Program-made: the position numbers and the translations under genes
Part shown: positions 35,663-44,144 of the stretch, one piece after another
Layout: the number at the start of each line of letters is the position of its first letter
Numbering within the stretch: position 1 is the stretch's first letter
The notes under the pieces: generated by a model
Told to the model about the DNA's origin: nothing
Database searches by the model: none
What the model saw: the letters and a program-made list of their open reading frames with translations, nothing else
Assembly: GCF_029892605.1 (NCBI RefSeq)
Contig: NZ_JARXWF010000015.1
Location: forward strand, 1-64,000
Reading direction: 5' to 3'
Length of the DNA stretch: 64,000 nucleotides
Origin: Parabacteroides sp. PM6-13
Lineage (GTDB): Bacteria; Bacteroidota; Bacteroidia; Bacteroidales; Tannerellaceae

Positions 35663-37459
35663 TTACCGCGATGCCCTTTTGCGTTCGGTCTCATCGAGGA
35701 TGATCTTACGCATACGCATATAGTTAGGCGTAATCTCCACGTATTCATCCGCTTTGATATATTCCAGTGCATCTTCCAGACTGAAGACAATCGGTGGGGC
35801 CAACGCTACTTTATCGTCCGAACCGGATGCACGCATATTGGTCAGTTTCTTCGATTTGGTCACATTCACCACCAGGTCGCCCTCTTTGGTATGTTCACCT
35901 ACTACCTCGCCGGCATACACCTCCTCACCGGGAGGAATAAAGAATCTTCCGCGCGATTGCAGGTTGTTCAGCGCATAAGCAAAGGCGGTGCCTGTCTCCA
36001 TCGCAATGATAGATCCATTCATGCGGCGCTCGATATCACCTTTCCAAGGTTGATATTCCAGGAAGCGGTGAGCAATGATTGCTTCGCCGGCCGAGGCGGT
36101 GAGTAGTGAGTTGTTCAATCCGATAATACCGCGCGACGGAATCATAAATTCCAGATACATACGTCCGTTTTTGCTCTCCATCATGGTCATCTCCCCTTTG
36201 CGCTTGGTCACCAGGTCGATGATGCGGCTCGATGATTCTTCGGGCAGGTTGATGGTGAGATGTTCTACCGGTTCGCATTTCACGCCATCGATCTCTTTGA
36301 TGATCACCTGGGGTTGTCCGACCTGCAGTTCATATCCTTCGCGACGCATCGTTTCTACCAGTACCGACAGATGCAGTACGCCACGTCCATACACCAGCCA
36401 GGCATCGGCCGAATCAGTCGGCTCCACGCGCAGGGCCAGGTTCTTATCCAGTTCCTTCTGTAGCCGTTCGTATATATGGCGGGAAGTAACAAATTTACCA
36501 TCTTTCCCGAAGAAAGGCGAGTTGTTGATCGTAAAGAGCATCGACATCGTCGGTTCGTCGATGGCGATGGTAGGCAGCGGATCCGGATCGTTCACGTCAC
36601 AAACGGTTTCACCAATCTCGAACCCTTCGATCCCAATCAAGGCGCAGATATCGCCCGAAGAGACCGAGTCGACCTTGGTGCGTCCCAGCCCTTCAAACAC
36701 ATTGACCTCTTTGATTTTCGACTTCACCTGTGTGCCATCACGTTTGCACAGCATGATATCCTGCCCTTCGTGAAGCTCTCCGCGATGCACGCGCCCTACG
36801 GCGATACGTCCCACATAACGCGAGAAGTCCAGCGATGTGATCAGCAATTGTGAAGTACCTTCCAACACCTCCGGTTCCGGAATATGTTCGATGATAGCAT
36901 CCAATAAAGGGTAAATATCTTCGCGCGGAGTCTTCCAGTCGTCCGACATCCATCCCTGCTTGGCCGATCCATAGATCGTTGGGAAGTCTAACTGCTCCTC
37001 GGTGGCATCCAGGCTGAACATCAGATCGAATACCATCTCCTGCACCTCCGATGGACGGCAGTTGGGTTTGTCTACCTTATTAATAACAACGATGGGTTTT
37101 AAACCGATCTGAAGCGCTTTCTGCAATACGAAGCGCGTCTGCGGCATCGGCCCTTCGAAGGCATCTACCAACAGTAGGCAACCGTCGGCCATATTCAGTA
37201 CGCGTTCCACCTCCCCACCGAAGTCGGCGTGTCCCGGGGTATCAATAATATTGATTTTGCAATCTTTATAATTAATGGATACATTCTTGGCCAGGATCGT
37301 AATCCCACGCTCTCGTTCAAGATCGTTGTTGTCAAGGAATTGGTCGGGTTCTGCCTGTCCTTCGCGGAAAAGCTTGCCTGCTAATAACATTTTGTCTACC
37401 AGGGTCGTTTTGCCGTGGTCTACGTGTGCGATAATCGCAATGTTCCTAATGTTTTGCAT
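35663..37459 (-). CDS. typA: Ribosome-associated GTPase TypA/BipA
   Basis: 598 residues. G1 [15 protein letters not shown], switch [13 protein letters not shown]3 [13 protein letters not shown]4 [10 protein letters not shown], followed by EF-G-like domains and the TypA C-terminal region. It acts in ribosome assembly and stress adaptation. A TACCTTTG (37483-37490, minus strand) upstream is a likely -7 box. Confidence 0.96.
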   Translation of the reverse strand: MQNIRNIAIIAHVDHGKTTLVDKMLLAGKLFREGQAEPDQFLDNNDLERERGITILAKNVSINYKDCKINIIDTPGHADFGGEVERVLNMADGCLLLVDAFEGPMPQTRFVLQKALQIGLKPIVVINKVDKPNCRPSEVQEMVFDLMFSLDATEEQLDFPTIYGSAKQGWMSDDWKTPREDIYPLLDAIIEHIPEPEVLEGTSQLLITSLDFSRYVGRIAVGRVHRGELHEGQDIMLCKRDGTQVKSKIKEVNVFEGLGRTKVDSVSSGDICALIGIEGFEIGETVCDVNDPDPLPTIAIDEPTMSMLFTINNSPFFGKDGKFVTSRHIYERLQKELDKNLALRVEPTDSADAWLVYGRGVLHLSVLVETMRREGYELQVGQPQVIIKEIDGVKCEPVEHLTINLPEESSSRIIDLVTKRKGEMTMMESKNGRMYLEFMIPSRGIIGLNNSLLTASAGEAIIAHRFLEYQPWKGDIERRMNGSIIAMETGTAFAYALNNLQSRGRFFIPPGEEVYAGEVVGEHTKEGDLVVNVTKSKKLTNMRASGSDDKVALAPPIVFSLEDALEYIKADEYVEITPNYMRMRKIILDETERKRASR

Positions 37460-37482
37460 TGAAGACTAAAATTTTGTGGGCG

Positions 37483-37490
37483 CAAAGGTA
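37483..37490 (-). promoter_or_regulatory. typA promoter -7 box
   Basis: Minus-strand TACCTTTG, 24 bases before the typA start; no clear -33 TTTG. Confidence 0.45.
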
Positions 37491-37596
37491 CGACTAATTT
37501 GCGAGTTTAGACTTATATACAGGCCGCTCTTTTCGTTATGCCTATCAATAAAATGACTATGCAACGATAGACGTTAATCTCCAAATCATTCCATCC

Positions 37597-38109
37597 TTAA
37601 GAAAAAAAGAACAAATAAATCCGATGGGCTGTTTCGCGGAGGGATTTTAGGGCTTTGCTCATTTGGTTTTCAACGGTTTTGATGGAGATGTGCAGTTCGT
37701 CGGCTATTTCCTGGTATTTCAGGCCGTCGCGTTTGGAGAGGAGGAAGATGCGGCGGCGTTCGGTGGGCAGGTCATCGATGGCTTGCCAGAGGCGGGCATC
37801 GCGTTCGGCGCGCAGGATATCTTCGTCGACGGTCGGGTCTTCCCGGTCGGGCAGGGCATCGGCCGATTCGAGTTCGGGCGATTGCTGGAGAAGCGTCAGG
37901 CTACGGTTGCGCACCGCCTGATAGAGATAGGCCTTCAGGTTCAGGATAGCTGCTCCTTCGGCGTTCTTCTCCCAGACATCTGCAAACGCCTGTTGCACCA
38001 CATCCTCCGCGTCTTCCATACGCTCCAAATAGCGCATGGCAAAAAGACATAACGGACGATACAGGGCTTTAAACTGTCGTTCGAATTCTATTACGCTTAT
38101 TTTCCCCAT
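37597..38109 (-). CDS. ECF RNA polymerase sigma factor (orphan)
   Basis: 170 residues. Region 2 (LFAMRYLERMEDAEDVVQQAFADVWE) and region 4 (LPTERRRIFLLSKRDGLKYQEIADELHISIKTVENQM) are those of the Bacteroidetes FecI-like sigma family. No FecR anti-sigma gene is adjacent; it starts 23 bases after the AGCS transporter stop and may be co-transcribed with it. Confidence 0.9.
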   Translation of the reverse strand: MGKISVIEFERQFKALYRPLCLFAMRYLERMEDAEDVVQQAFADVWEKNAEGAAILNLKAYLYQAVRNRSLTLLQQSPELESADALPDREDPTVDEDILRAERDARLWQAIDDLPTERRRIFLLSKRDGLKYQEIADELHISIKTVENQMSKALKSLRETAHRIYLFFFS

Positions 38110-38132
38110 AGACAGACAAGAAAACTCGCCGG

Positions 38133-39485
38133 TTATTGATCATGTTCATCCAGTTTTCCTGCCCAAAGATACTTATTTGTTTCCTTTATCAATACCCCGG
38201 AAAGAAGCAACAGCGAGATAAGGTTGGGAATAGCCATCAACGCGTTCATACAGTCGGAGAAGTTCCAGACAAGCGCCAGGTTCGTGACCGAGCCAACAAA
38301 AATGACGATAATCCAGAGCAACCGATAAAACTTAATCCATTTTCTTCCGCCCAAAAACTCGATCGCCTTTTCTCCGTAGTACGACCAGCCCAAGATGGTA
38401 GAGAAGGCAAAGGTGACAATCCCCACGGAAAGAACGATCGGTCCCACGATCGGGATCTTATCGAAGGCAGCCTTCGTGAGTGCCGCCCCTTGTGTATAGT
38501 CGATATCCGGATGTGCCAGGATGCTACTAACCAAGACAATACCCGTTATCGCGCAAATAACGACGGTATCCCAAAACGTACCACTGGCCGATACCAACGC
38601 CTGCCGAACCGGATTGCGTGTTTGCGCGGCAGCCGCCACAATCGGTGCCGACCCCATACCTGACTCATTCGAAAACAGCCCCCTGGCTATCCCATAGCGG
38701 GCAGCCATCAAAACCGTGGCACCCACAAATCCTCCTCCGGCAGCCTGGGGCGTAAAGGCAGACTTGAAGATCAACGAAAGCGCCTCGCCCAGATAGGCGG
38801 AGTTGAGGTAAAGAATAAAGAGGCAACCGCCAACATAGAAGATAGCCATAAAAGGGACAAAGGCCGTACATACCTTGGCAATGCCTTTCACACCAAACAG
38901 AATCACCAAGGCGACACCTATACTCAACACCAGTCCAGTCGCGTAAAACGGTATATCCCAGGTCTCATTCAGCAACATAGAGATGGAGTTCGCCTGCACA
39001 CTATTGCCGATGCCAAAGGCAGCCAGGGCAGTGAAGATACAAAACAACACAGCCAGCCACTTCATCTTCAGCCCGGTAGACAGGGCATACATCGGTCCAC
39101 CAATCATTTCGCCATTTTCGCCCTTCACCCTGTATTTCACCGCGAGCAGCCCTTCCGCATATTTGGTGGCAATACCAAACACCCCGGTGATCCAGCACCA
39201 AAACACAGCGCCCGGCCCACCCAGGCTGACGGCGGTCGCCACCCCGATGATATTTCCCGTACCGATGGTGGCCGCCAGGGAGGTGACCAACGCACCAAAC
39301 TGACTAACATCCCCTTCGGCCTGTTTATCGCGCGACACCGAAAGACGAATGGCGGTAAATATCTTCCGTTGAGGAAACTTCAGAAGAACCGTGAGGTATA
39401 AATGTGTGCCTAACAGCAAAATAATCATGGGCCATCCCCATAAGAACGAACTAAACTCGCTAAAGAAACGGTCTATGCCTTCCAT
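38133..39485 (-). CDS. Alanine/sodium symporter (AGCS family)
   Basis: 450 residues with about ten transmembrane helices. Signatures: SLAATIGTGNIIGVATAVSLGGPGA near residue 70, GGGFVGATVLMAARYGIARGLFSNESGMGSAP near the middle, and TFAFSTILGWSYYGEKA. It imports alanine or glycine with sodium across the inner membrane. The sigma-factor gene follows closely. Confidence 0.92.
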   Translation of the reverse strand: MEGIDRFFSEFSSFLWGWPMIILLLGTHLYLTVLLKFPQRKIFTAIRLSVSRDKQAEGDVSQFGALVTSLAATIGTGNIIGVATAVSLGGPGAVFWCWITGVFGIATKYAEGLLAVKYRVKGENGEMIGGPMYALSTGLKMKWLAVLFCIFTALAAFGIGNSVQANSISMLLNETWDIPFYATGLVLSIGVALVILFGVKGIAKVCTAFVPFMAIFYVGGCLFILYLNSAYLGEALSLIFKSAFTPQAAGGGFVGATVLMAARYGIARGLFSNESGMGSAPIVAAAAQTRNPVRQALVSASGTFWDTVVICAITGIVLVSSILAHPDIDYTQGAALTKAAFDKIPIVGPIVLSVGIVTFAFSTILGWSYYGEKAIEFLGGRKWIKFYRLLWIIVIFVGSVTNLALVWNFSDCMNALMAIPNLISLLLLSGVLIKETNKYLWAGKLDEHDQ

Positions 39486-39574
39486 TTTTTATTGTTTATC
39501 GTTTGCTAATAAAACAAAAATAGAGAAAACAAATAGAAAAGCAAGAAACGGGGAAAAATATACCCGTTTTTTTT

Positions 39575-39616
39575 ATTCTCACCCGCATGAGAATTTTTTC
39601 TCACGCGGGTGAGAAT
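39575..39616 (+). terminator. 42-base palindrome with T run
   Basis: ATTCTCACCCGC pairs with GCGGGTGAGAAT, and inside TGAGAA pairs with TTCTCA around a TTTT loop; only one interior mismatch. A run of T follows on the plus strand. No plus-strand gene ends here; it lies between two minus-strand genes, so its orientation as a terminator is puzzling. Confidence 0.6.
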
Positions 39617-39632
39617 TTTTTTTGCCGCTTTT

Positions 39633-41150
39633 TTAGGGCGTGAAAAAATCCTGTTTTTCTGCCTCTCGTTGCCGATTTTGGTCGATGAAACCGGCAAAAC
39701 GGGAGTCGCCATACTCCTCCCGGGTCAAAGCGATCATTTCCGCCACGGTGTATACCTCTTTTTTTACGGTGAGCCTGTTCTTTATAAAGTCACGCGTACC
39801 GAAGGCACAAGCGCCGGTGATGGTTCGATAGGCCACAACGGCCTCCTCCAGCGTCAACTCGGTCTCCGGTGTCAGATATTCGTAGTCACTCTTATCACGT
39901 TCGCTCATCTTGAAGAAGAGGTCTTCTTTAGCCTCCTTCAAGGTGTCGCCATGTGCCCAATGGCCTTTGCCATCGGTCACCAAGTAGGTTTCCTGCTCTT
40001 CATTCAGCCTTTTCACTTTGTAGACATGCCCCTTTTGGGCGACCACCTCCGTGAATAATCCATCAACTAAGATATATTTCCCGTCTTGCCATGTCATAGC
40101 CTCGTTTTTCGATCGATCCCCTACCAATGACAACAGACTGACATAGTCGGGTGATTGTATGTGACCTATACTTAACGAACTCATCTCTGGACGAAAGTCA
40201 TCAGATAGCGAAGTGATACCCTCTAAGGATAAGTGTCTGCCTACTACAGGAGCAAAGTCGGCAGGCAGGGAGCTTAAGCCATTGAGATACAATGACCTGC
40301 CTACCTTCAGATTGAAATGATCAGGCAACTCCGTAAGGGATGACAGACACAAGTCGCCGCCGACAATGGGATTAAAGCCTTCCGAAATAGTTGTGCAACC
40401 GGATAAACCGAGTGAACCTCCTACGATGGGACAAAAGTCACGTGGGACTGTTTTCAACGCATACAGCTCCAAATCCCCTTGAACAATAAGATTGAATCCT
40501 TCCGGGATGGAGGTGACAGCGTCTAACGAAAGGTCTACCGTATGGGGATTAAAGCCCTCTGGAATCTGAGTGATACCTAAAGACATACGTCCGCCCACAG
40601 TGGGATTGAACCCTTCGGGCAATTCGGTGAGCTTGTTCAGATATAGGTCGTCCGGCACCTTCAGAGCGAAGCCTTTCGGCAAAGTTACCACATTACAAAG
40701 ATCCAAATAGCTGCCTACCGTCGGGTTGAACCCTTCAGGCACAGTCGTGAGCGCGGATAGAGATAAGCCACCTCCCACAATAAGATGGAAGTCTTGGGGT
40801 ATATGGGTCAAACCATTCAATTGCAAATTCCCCTTCACCGTCGGATTGAATCCTTCGGGCAGGGTAGTCAGGCTGTCTAAACACAGACTTTTTTCAATGA
40901 CAGGACTGAACCCTTCGGGTAACTTGGTTGCCCTCGCCAGGCAGAGGTATCCCTCCACACGGGGATTAAAGCCTTCGGGTAATTCGGTCACCTCATTCAT
41001 ATACAGATCACCCTTTACATGCGGACTAAAGCCTTCGGGTACAAAAACCAACCCATACAAGTCGAGGTTTCCGTTTACCATCTCTTCCCCCCTAAACTGC
41101 TCTTCAGTAATACCTACTAATGCACAAAACTGCTCACTTGTCATTTTCAT
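39633..41150 (-). CDS. LRR-like solenoid repeat protein
   Basis: 505 residues with no signal peptide. After a short head (residues 1-25), about fourteen units of roughly 21-22 residues follow the pattern LPEGFNPxVxGxLxLxxLTx to about residue 330. A separate C-terminal domain (residues 340-505) contains QDGKYILVDGLFTEVV, VTDGKGHWAHGDTLKEA and EVYTVAEMIALTREEYGD. Similar repeat proteins occur in Bacteroides accessory DNA and phages. The repeats look like a beta-solenoid binding surface; the target is unknown. Neighbours give no functional clue. Confidence 0.75.
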   Translation of the reverse strand: MKMTSEQFCALVGITEEQFRGEEMVNGNLDLYGLVFVPEGFSPHVKGDLYMNEVTELPEGFNPRVEGYLCLARATKLPEGFSPVIEKSLCLDSLTTLPEGFNPTVKGNLQLNGLTHIPQDFHLIVGGGLSLSALTTVPEGFNPTVGSYLDLCNVVTLPKGFALKVPDDLYLNKLTELPEGFNPTVGGRMSLGITQIPEGFNPHTVDLSLDAVTSIPEGFNLIVQGDLELYALKTVPRDFCPIVGGSLGLSGCTTISEGFNPIVGGDLCLSSLTELPDHFNLKVGRSLYLNGLSSLPADFAPVVGRHLSLEGITSLSDDFRPEMSSLSIGHIQSPDYVSLLSLVGDRSKNEAMTWQDGKYILVDGLFTEVVAQKGHVYKVKRLNEEQETYLVTDGKGHWAHGDTLKEAKEDLFFKMSERDKSDYEYLTPETELTLEEAVVAYRTITGACAFGTRDFIKNRLTVKKEVYTVAEMIALTREEYGDSRFAGFIDQNRQREAEKQDFFTP

Positions 41151-41359
41151 ATTCTTTTGTTTTTTAATTCTTTCTATTCCAAGAAAGATGATTCACTGAA
41201 GCTAATTATACACAGGAGGGGAGGGGGATTTCTTGTTTTGAAAAAAAAATGCGCAGCGATAGTAAAAAAGAGAAATAATTGAAAAAAATATGCAGCAACG
41301 GAAATTTGGAGCGAGATGTGTATATAATTACCCCTATCACATTAAAAACAAAAGAATTT

Positions 41360-41941
41360 ATGAAGAAAATGATCTACATCCACGGACTCTCTTCTTCGGG
41401 CAGTTCACAAACGGTGAAAACACTGAGAACGCTGTTGCCTCAACATGAAGTAATAGCCCCCGACTTACCACTCAATCCGCAAGAAGCATTGAGTTTACTT
41501 GTTTCCCTCTGTGAGAAGGAGAAACCCAACCTGATCATGGGCACATCCATGGGCGGTATGTTTGCGCAGCAGCTACATGGATTTGAGAAGATACTTATCA
41601 ACCCTGCATTTCATGTTTCCGAAACGATGCGAAAACGAATAGGAATCAACCCATTCCTAAACAAACGAAAAGATGGCAGCAGTTCGTATGAAATAACGGA
41701 AGCATTGTGTGATGCCTACTTAGAGATGGAGCAACAACAATTCACGAATATAACCCCTTTCGACAAAGAGAATACGTATGCTTTCTTTGGGAATGAGGAC
41801 GATGAGGTTTGCTGTTATGAAGAGTATCACCAATACTACCAGCACTGCGTTTGGTATTTGGGCAAACACCGCTTGACATTTGAAACAATTCAAGAAAATG
41901 TATTGCCAGTCATTGATTATTTATTGAATCAAACGGATTAA
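41360..41941 (+). CDS. YqiA-like alpha/beta hydrolase
   Basis: 193 residues from the ATG of MKKMIYIHGLSSSG; an upstream TTG is unlikely. The IYIHGL opening, nucleophile elbow MGTSMGGMFAQ and NPAFHVSE stretch fit the UPF0227/YqiA esterase group. It is cytoplasmic with no signal. Its natural substrate is not known. It marks the left edge of the AT-rich accessory stretch. Confidence 0.82.
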   Translation: MKKMIYIHGLSSSGSSQTVKTLRTLLPQHEVIAPDLPLNPQEALSLLVSLCEKEKPNLIMGTSMGGMFAQQLHGFEKILINPAFHVSETMRKRIGINPFLNKRKDGSSSYEITEALCDAYLEMEQQQFTNITPFDKENTYAFFGNEDDEVCCYEEYHQYYQHCVWYLGKHRLTFETIQENVLPVIDYLLNQTD

Positions 41942-41969
41942 GGGCTATATCGCCATGCACCAGCTTTCT

Positions 41970-42365
41970 CTAACGAGCATTATTTGCTGCCCGGGTGGCT
42001 ATTTTCTTGCACTTTCGGTCGTAGGTGTGAATCCAATTGCCTTTTTGGGCGGTGAAGGAGTTGCCGGCTGCGCCTTTTACTTCGTATCCGGAAGCCGACA
42101 TGGAAGCGATTCGCTTACATTTTATGTCGTACGTGTAGATCCAGTTTCCGCTGAGGACAACAAAAAAATCGGATGCTATGCCGACTACTTTTCGATTCGA
42201 GGCGGACATAGAAGAACACTTTTTCCCCTTTCCATCGTAGACATGGATCCAATTGCCGACGTTCTGCACATCGGAAATCACCTCTTTGTCAGGGTCCGAT
42301 GCCATACACGGAGAGACAATTAAACTAATAAAGGCTAATAGGATGAAGATTCGTTTCATATGCAT
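41970..42365 (-). CDS. Small secreted repeat protein (WxxxYD repeats)
   Basis: 131 residues with a signal peptide (ending near CMASDPD). Three units repeat the pattern GNWIHVYDxKxKKxxxMSAS: GNWIHVYDGKGKK, GNWIYTYDIKCKR and GNWIHTYDRKCKK. Each unit ends in aromatic and hydrophobic residues, as in beta-propeller or WG-type blades. Three blades are too few to close a propeller, so it may oligomerise. Starts at either of two nearby Met codons. Function unknown. Confidence 0.7.
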   Translation of the reverse strand: MHMKRIFILLAFISLIVSPCMASDPDKEVISDVQNVGNWIHVYDGKGKKCSSMSASNRKVVGIASDFFVVLSGNWIYTYDIKCKRIASMSASGYEVKGAAGNSFTAQKGNWIHTYDRKCKKIATRAANNAR

Positions 42366-42458
42366 AAATTAATTATTCGGTTGCAATTTATAATTCAACC
42401 AATGCTATTTACTTCAACAAAAGTAAGCTATATCTATGCCAAATCAACGCGCAGGTTT

Positions 42459-42782
42459 TTAGCCATTGCGAGTTCCTCGTTTCCTATGGAGGTTTTTATT
42501 AATCTGATCTAATTCTGCCATGGTGGAATAGCGTGGTTCAGACAATAACAAATTTAATTCATCTACATAGCCTAATGCTTTTGCTAAAGAGACAAAAGAG
42601 GCTAAAGAAATGGCATACTGAGTTTCAAACTTAGTAATTGTTGGTACCGGCACTCTACTTAACTCAGACAGGGCATTGCGAGACAAGCCCTTTTCCAACC
42701 GCCGCTTCTGAAGTTTCTGGGCAAGCCCCTTCATGATATCGTCAGTTGTATTTACTTCGAATGTGTATAACAAATTATTCAT
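42459..42782 (-). CDS. XRE-family HTH protein, HipB-like, orphan
   Basis: 107 residues with a helix-turn-helix at about residues 33-60 (GLSRNALSELSRVPVPTITK). It resembles the antitoxin half of HipBA systems; no HipA-type kinase gene follows, so the pair may have been broken. It may act as a simple repressor. Confidence 0.72.
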   Translation of the reverse strand: MNNLLYTFEVNTTDDIMKGLAQKLQKRRLEKGLSRNALSELSRVPVPTITKFETQYAISLASFVSLAKALGYVDELNLLLSEPRYSTMAELDQINKNLHRKRGTRNG

Positions 42783-42912
42783 ACGATAGTATCCCTAACT
42801 ATAGACAATTAATATTATTATAGTAATTACAAATGTAAAAAGAATTTTTCCATTTTCAAAACGAATCCGGAATCCGCGGATGGTATGCAAGGAAAACGGA
42901 GAAAACGATAGC

Positions 42913-43650
42913 CTAATCGCCTACAACAGCACTCAGTTTTTCAAGGATAGCGATAAGGGCACTATGGATTTTGTAATAGTCAGTTTGTAGTGTTAGGCCT
43001 TTGTTTAAGTAGATACGTTTATTGACCTCAATCATGACGGAGTCGTGTTCTGTATTGTCTACAACCAAAGAGCCGCTATAGGGGAAATTCAATGCCACCG
43101 AATAGTTCCGAAACTCCAACGTCTCTTTCATGATGAGGCATATTTCCTTTCCCTTTTCATCGTTGTATCCCAAACAAAAGTCGGGCAACTCGCCCGTTTT
43201 GAAATCCTCATCACACGCATATGGTTCGTTGCTAAAAGAGTGGCAATCGATCAATAAGGGCTTGATATCGTTATCGTTCAGTCTTTTGACCGCATGATAT
43301 AGGTTGGCATGATGCTCCCAATACACTTTGTTGACCTCTGCCAAATTGATACGATCGACATCTCTAATCCCCTTCAAGTTGACACCACGCGTATAGCAAT
43401 AGCCCATCCCCCTTCCGAACATAGGCTCCTTTGAGTTATCGAAATACCTTTCCACATCACAATAAATCCGGGAATACCCAAATTTAACCACCTCTACATG
43501 TTGCATAGAATTGTGAAACAGCTTATCCACAAAATGATCCGTCAGGCAATCAATCGACTGAGCCACCTCTTCCCTATCAGTAAACTCATCCCAATTCGGA
43601 ATATAAGTCGACGCGTGGGGGATATGTAAAATAAGATTGGGGTACTTCAT
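42913..43650 (-). CDS. N-formylglutamate amidohydrolase-like protein
   Basis: 245 residues from the ATG of MKYPNLILHIPHAS; a TTG nine codons upstream is less likely. The LHIPHAS opening, SIDCLTDHFVDKLF, YSRIYCDVERYF and LLIDCHSFSNEP match the FGase family (N-formylglutamate deformylase-type zinc hydrolases). No histidine-degradation genes are nearby, so the substrate may differ. It is divergent from the truncated ADP-ribosylglycohydrolase, with 47 bases between starts. Confidence 0.82.
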   Translation of the reverse strand: MKYPNLILHIPHASTYIPNWDEFTDREEVAQSIDCLTDHFVDKLFHNSMQHVEVVKFGYSRIYCDVERYFDNSKEPMFGRGMGYCYTRGVNLKGIRDVDRINLAEVNKVYWEHHANLYHAVKRLNDNDIKPLLIDCHSFSNEPYACDEDFKTGELPDFCLGYNDEKGKEICLIMKETLEFRNYSVALNFPYSGSLVVDNTEHDSVMIEVNKRIYLNKGLTLQTDYYKIHSALIAILEKLSAVVGD

Positions 43651-43697
43651 ATTGTTTTTTTCGTAAAAGTAGAACAAATAACGATACGTCCCTCCAA

Positions 43698-44144
43698 ATG
43701 GATGATATGGACGAAATGGATCTTTTACCCATGCCTCTGGAAGGAGTTAAAGGGGCGCAAGCAACAGCTGTCTGCGTTTATATAGCACGTATAGGAACGT
43801 CTAAAGAGCAGATAAAAGCGTATATAGAGAATACTTTTGGTTATGATCTTCAACGCACTTGCGATCAGATACGACCAACTTATCGCTTTAACGAGAGCTG
43901 CCAGGGAACAGTTCCGGAAGCAATCATTGCCTTTCTGGGAAGCAATGACTTTGAGCACGCTATTCGCTTAGGAATCTCTTTAGGAGGAGACAGCGATACG
44001 TTGGCTGCAATTACCGGTGGTATAGCAGAAGCTTATTACAAAGTCATGCCAGAACATATTCAACAAGAGGTAATTGCACGTCTGCCAGATGAATTTATAG
44101 AAGTCCTACGACAGTTTTACCTTAGATTTATTGCGAATAGGTAA
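43698..44144 (+). pseudogene. ADP-ribosylglycohydrolase, 5'-truncated
   Basis: The 148-residue frame corresponds to the C-terminal half of bacterial ADP-ribosylglycohydrolases: EGVKGAQATAVCVYIAR, FGYDL, TCDQIRPTY, GTVPEAIIAFLGSNDFEHAI and the magnesium-binding GGDSDTLAAITGGIAEAYY. The N-terminal half, with the other metal-binding acidic motif, is missing; the DNA where it should be belongs to the divergent FGase gene. The first eight residues (MDDMDEMD) look like fortuitous coding. It probably is inactive, though a stable fragment cannot be excluded. Its end overlaps the convergent LRR gene by 39 bases. Confidence 0.7.

Noticed and set aside
36075-36773. 232-codon plus-strand frame opposite typA
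   Set aside because: Ser/Thr-rich shadow of a well-conserved gene.
39633-41150. Surface BspA-type protein
   Set aside because: The repeat pattern (LPEGFNP) differs from LRR_5 units and there is no signal peptide, so a surface role is not supported.
42459-42782. Complete HipBA toxin-antitoxin system
   Set aside because: Only the HTH half is present; no HipA-type kinase lies on either side.
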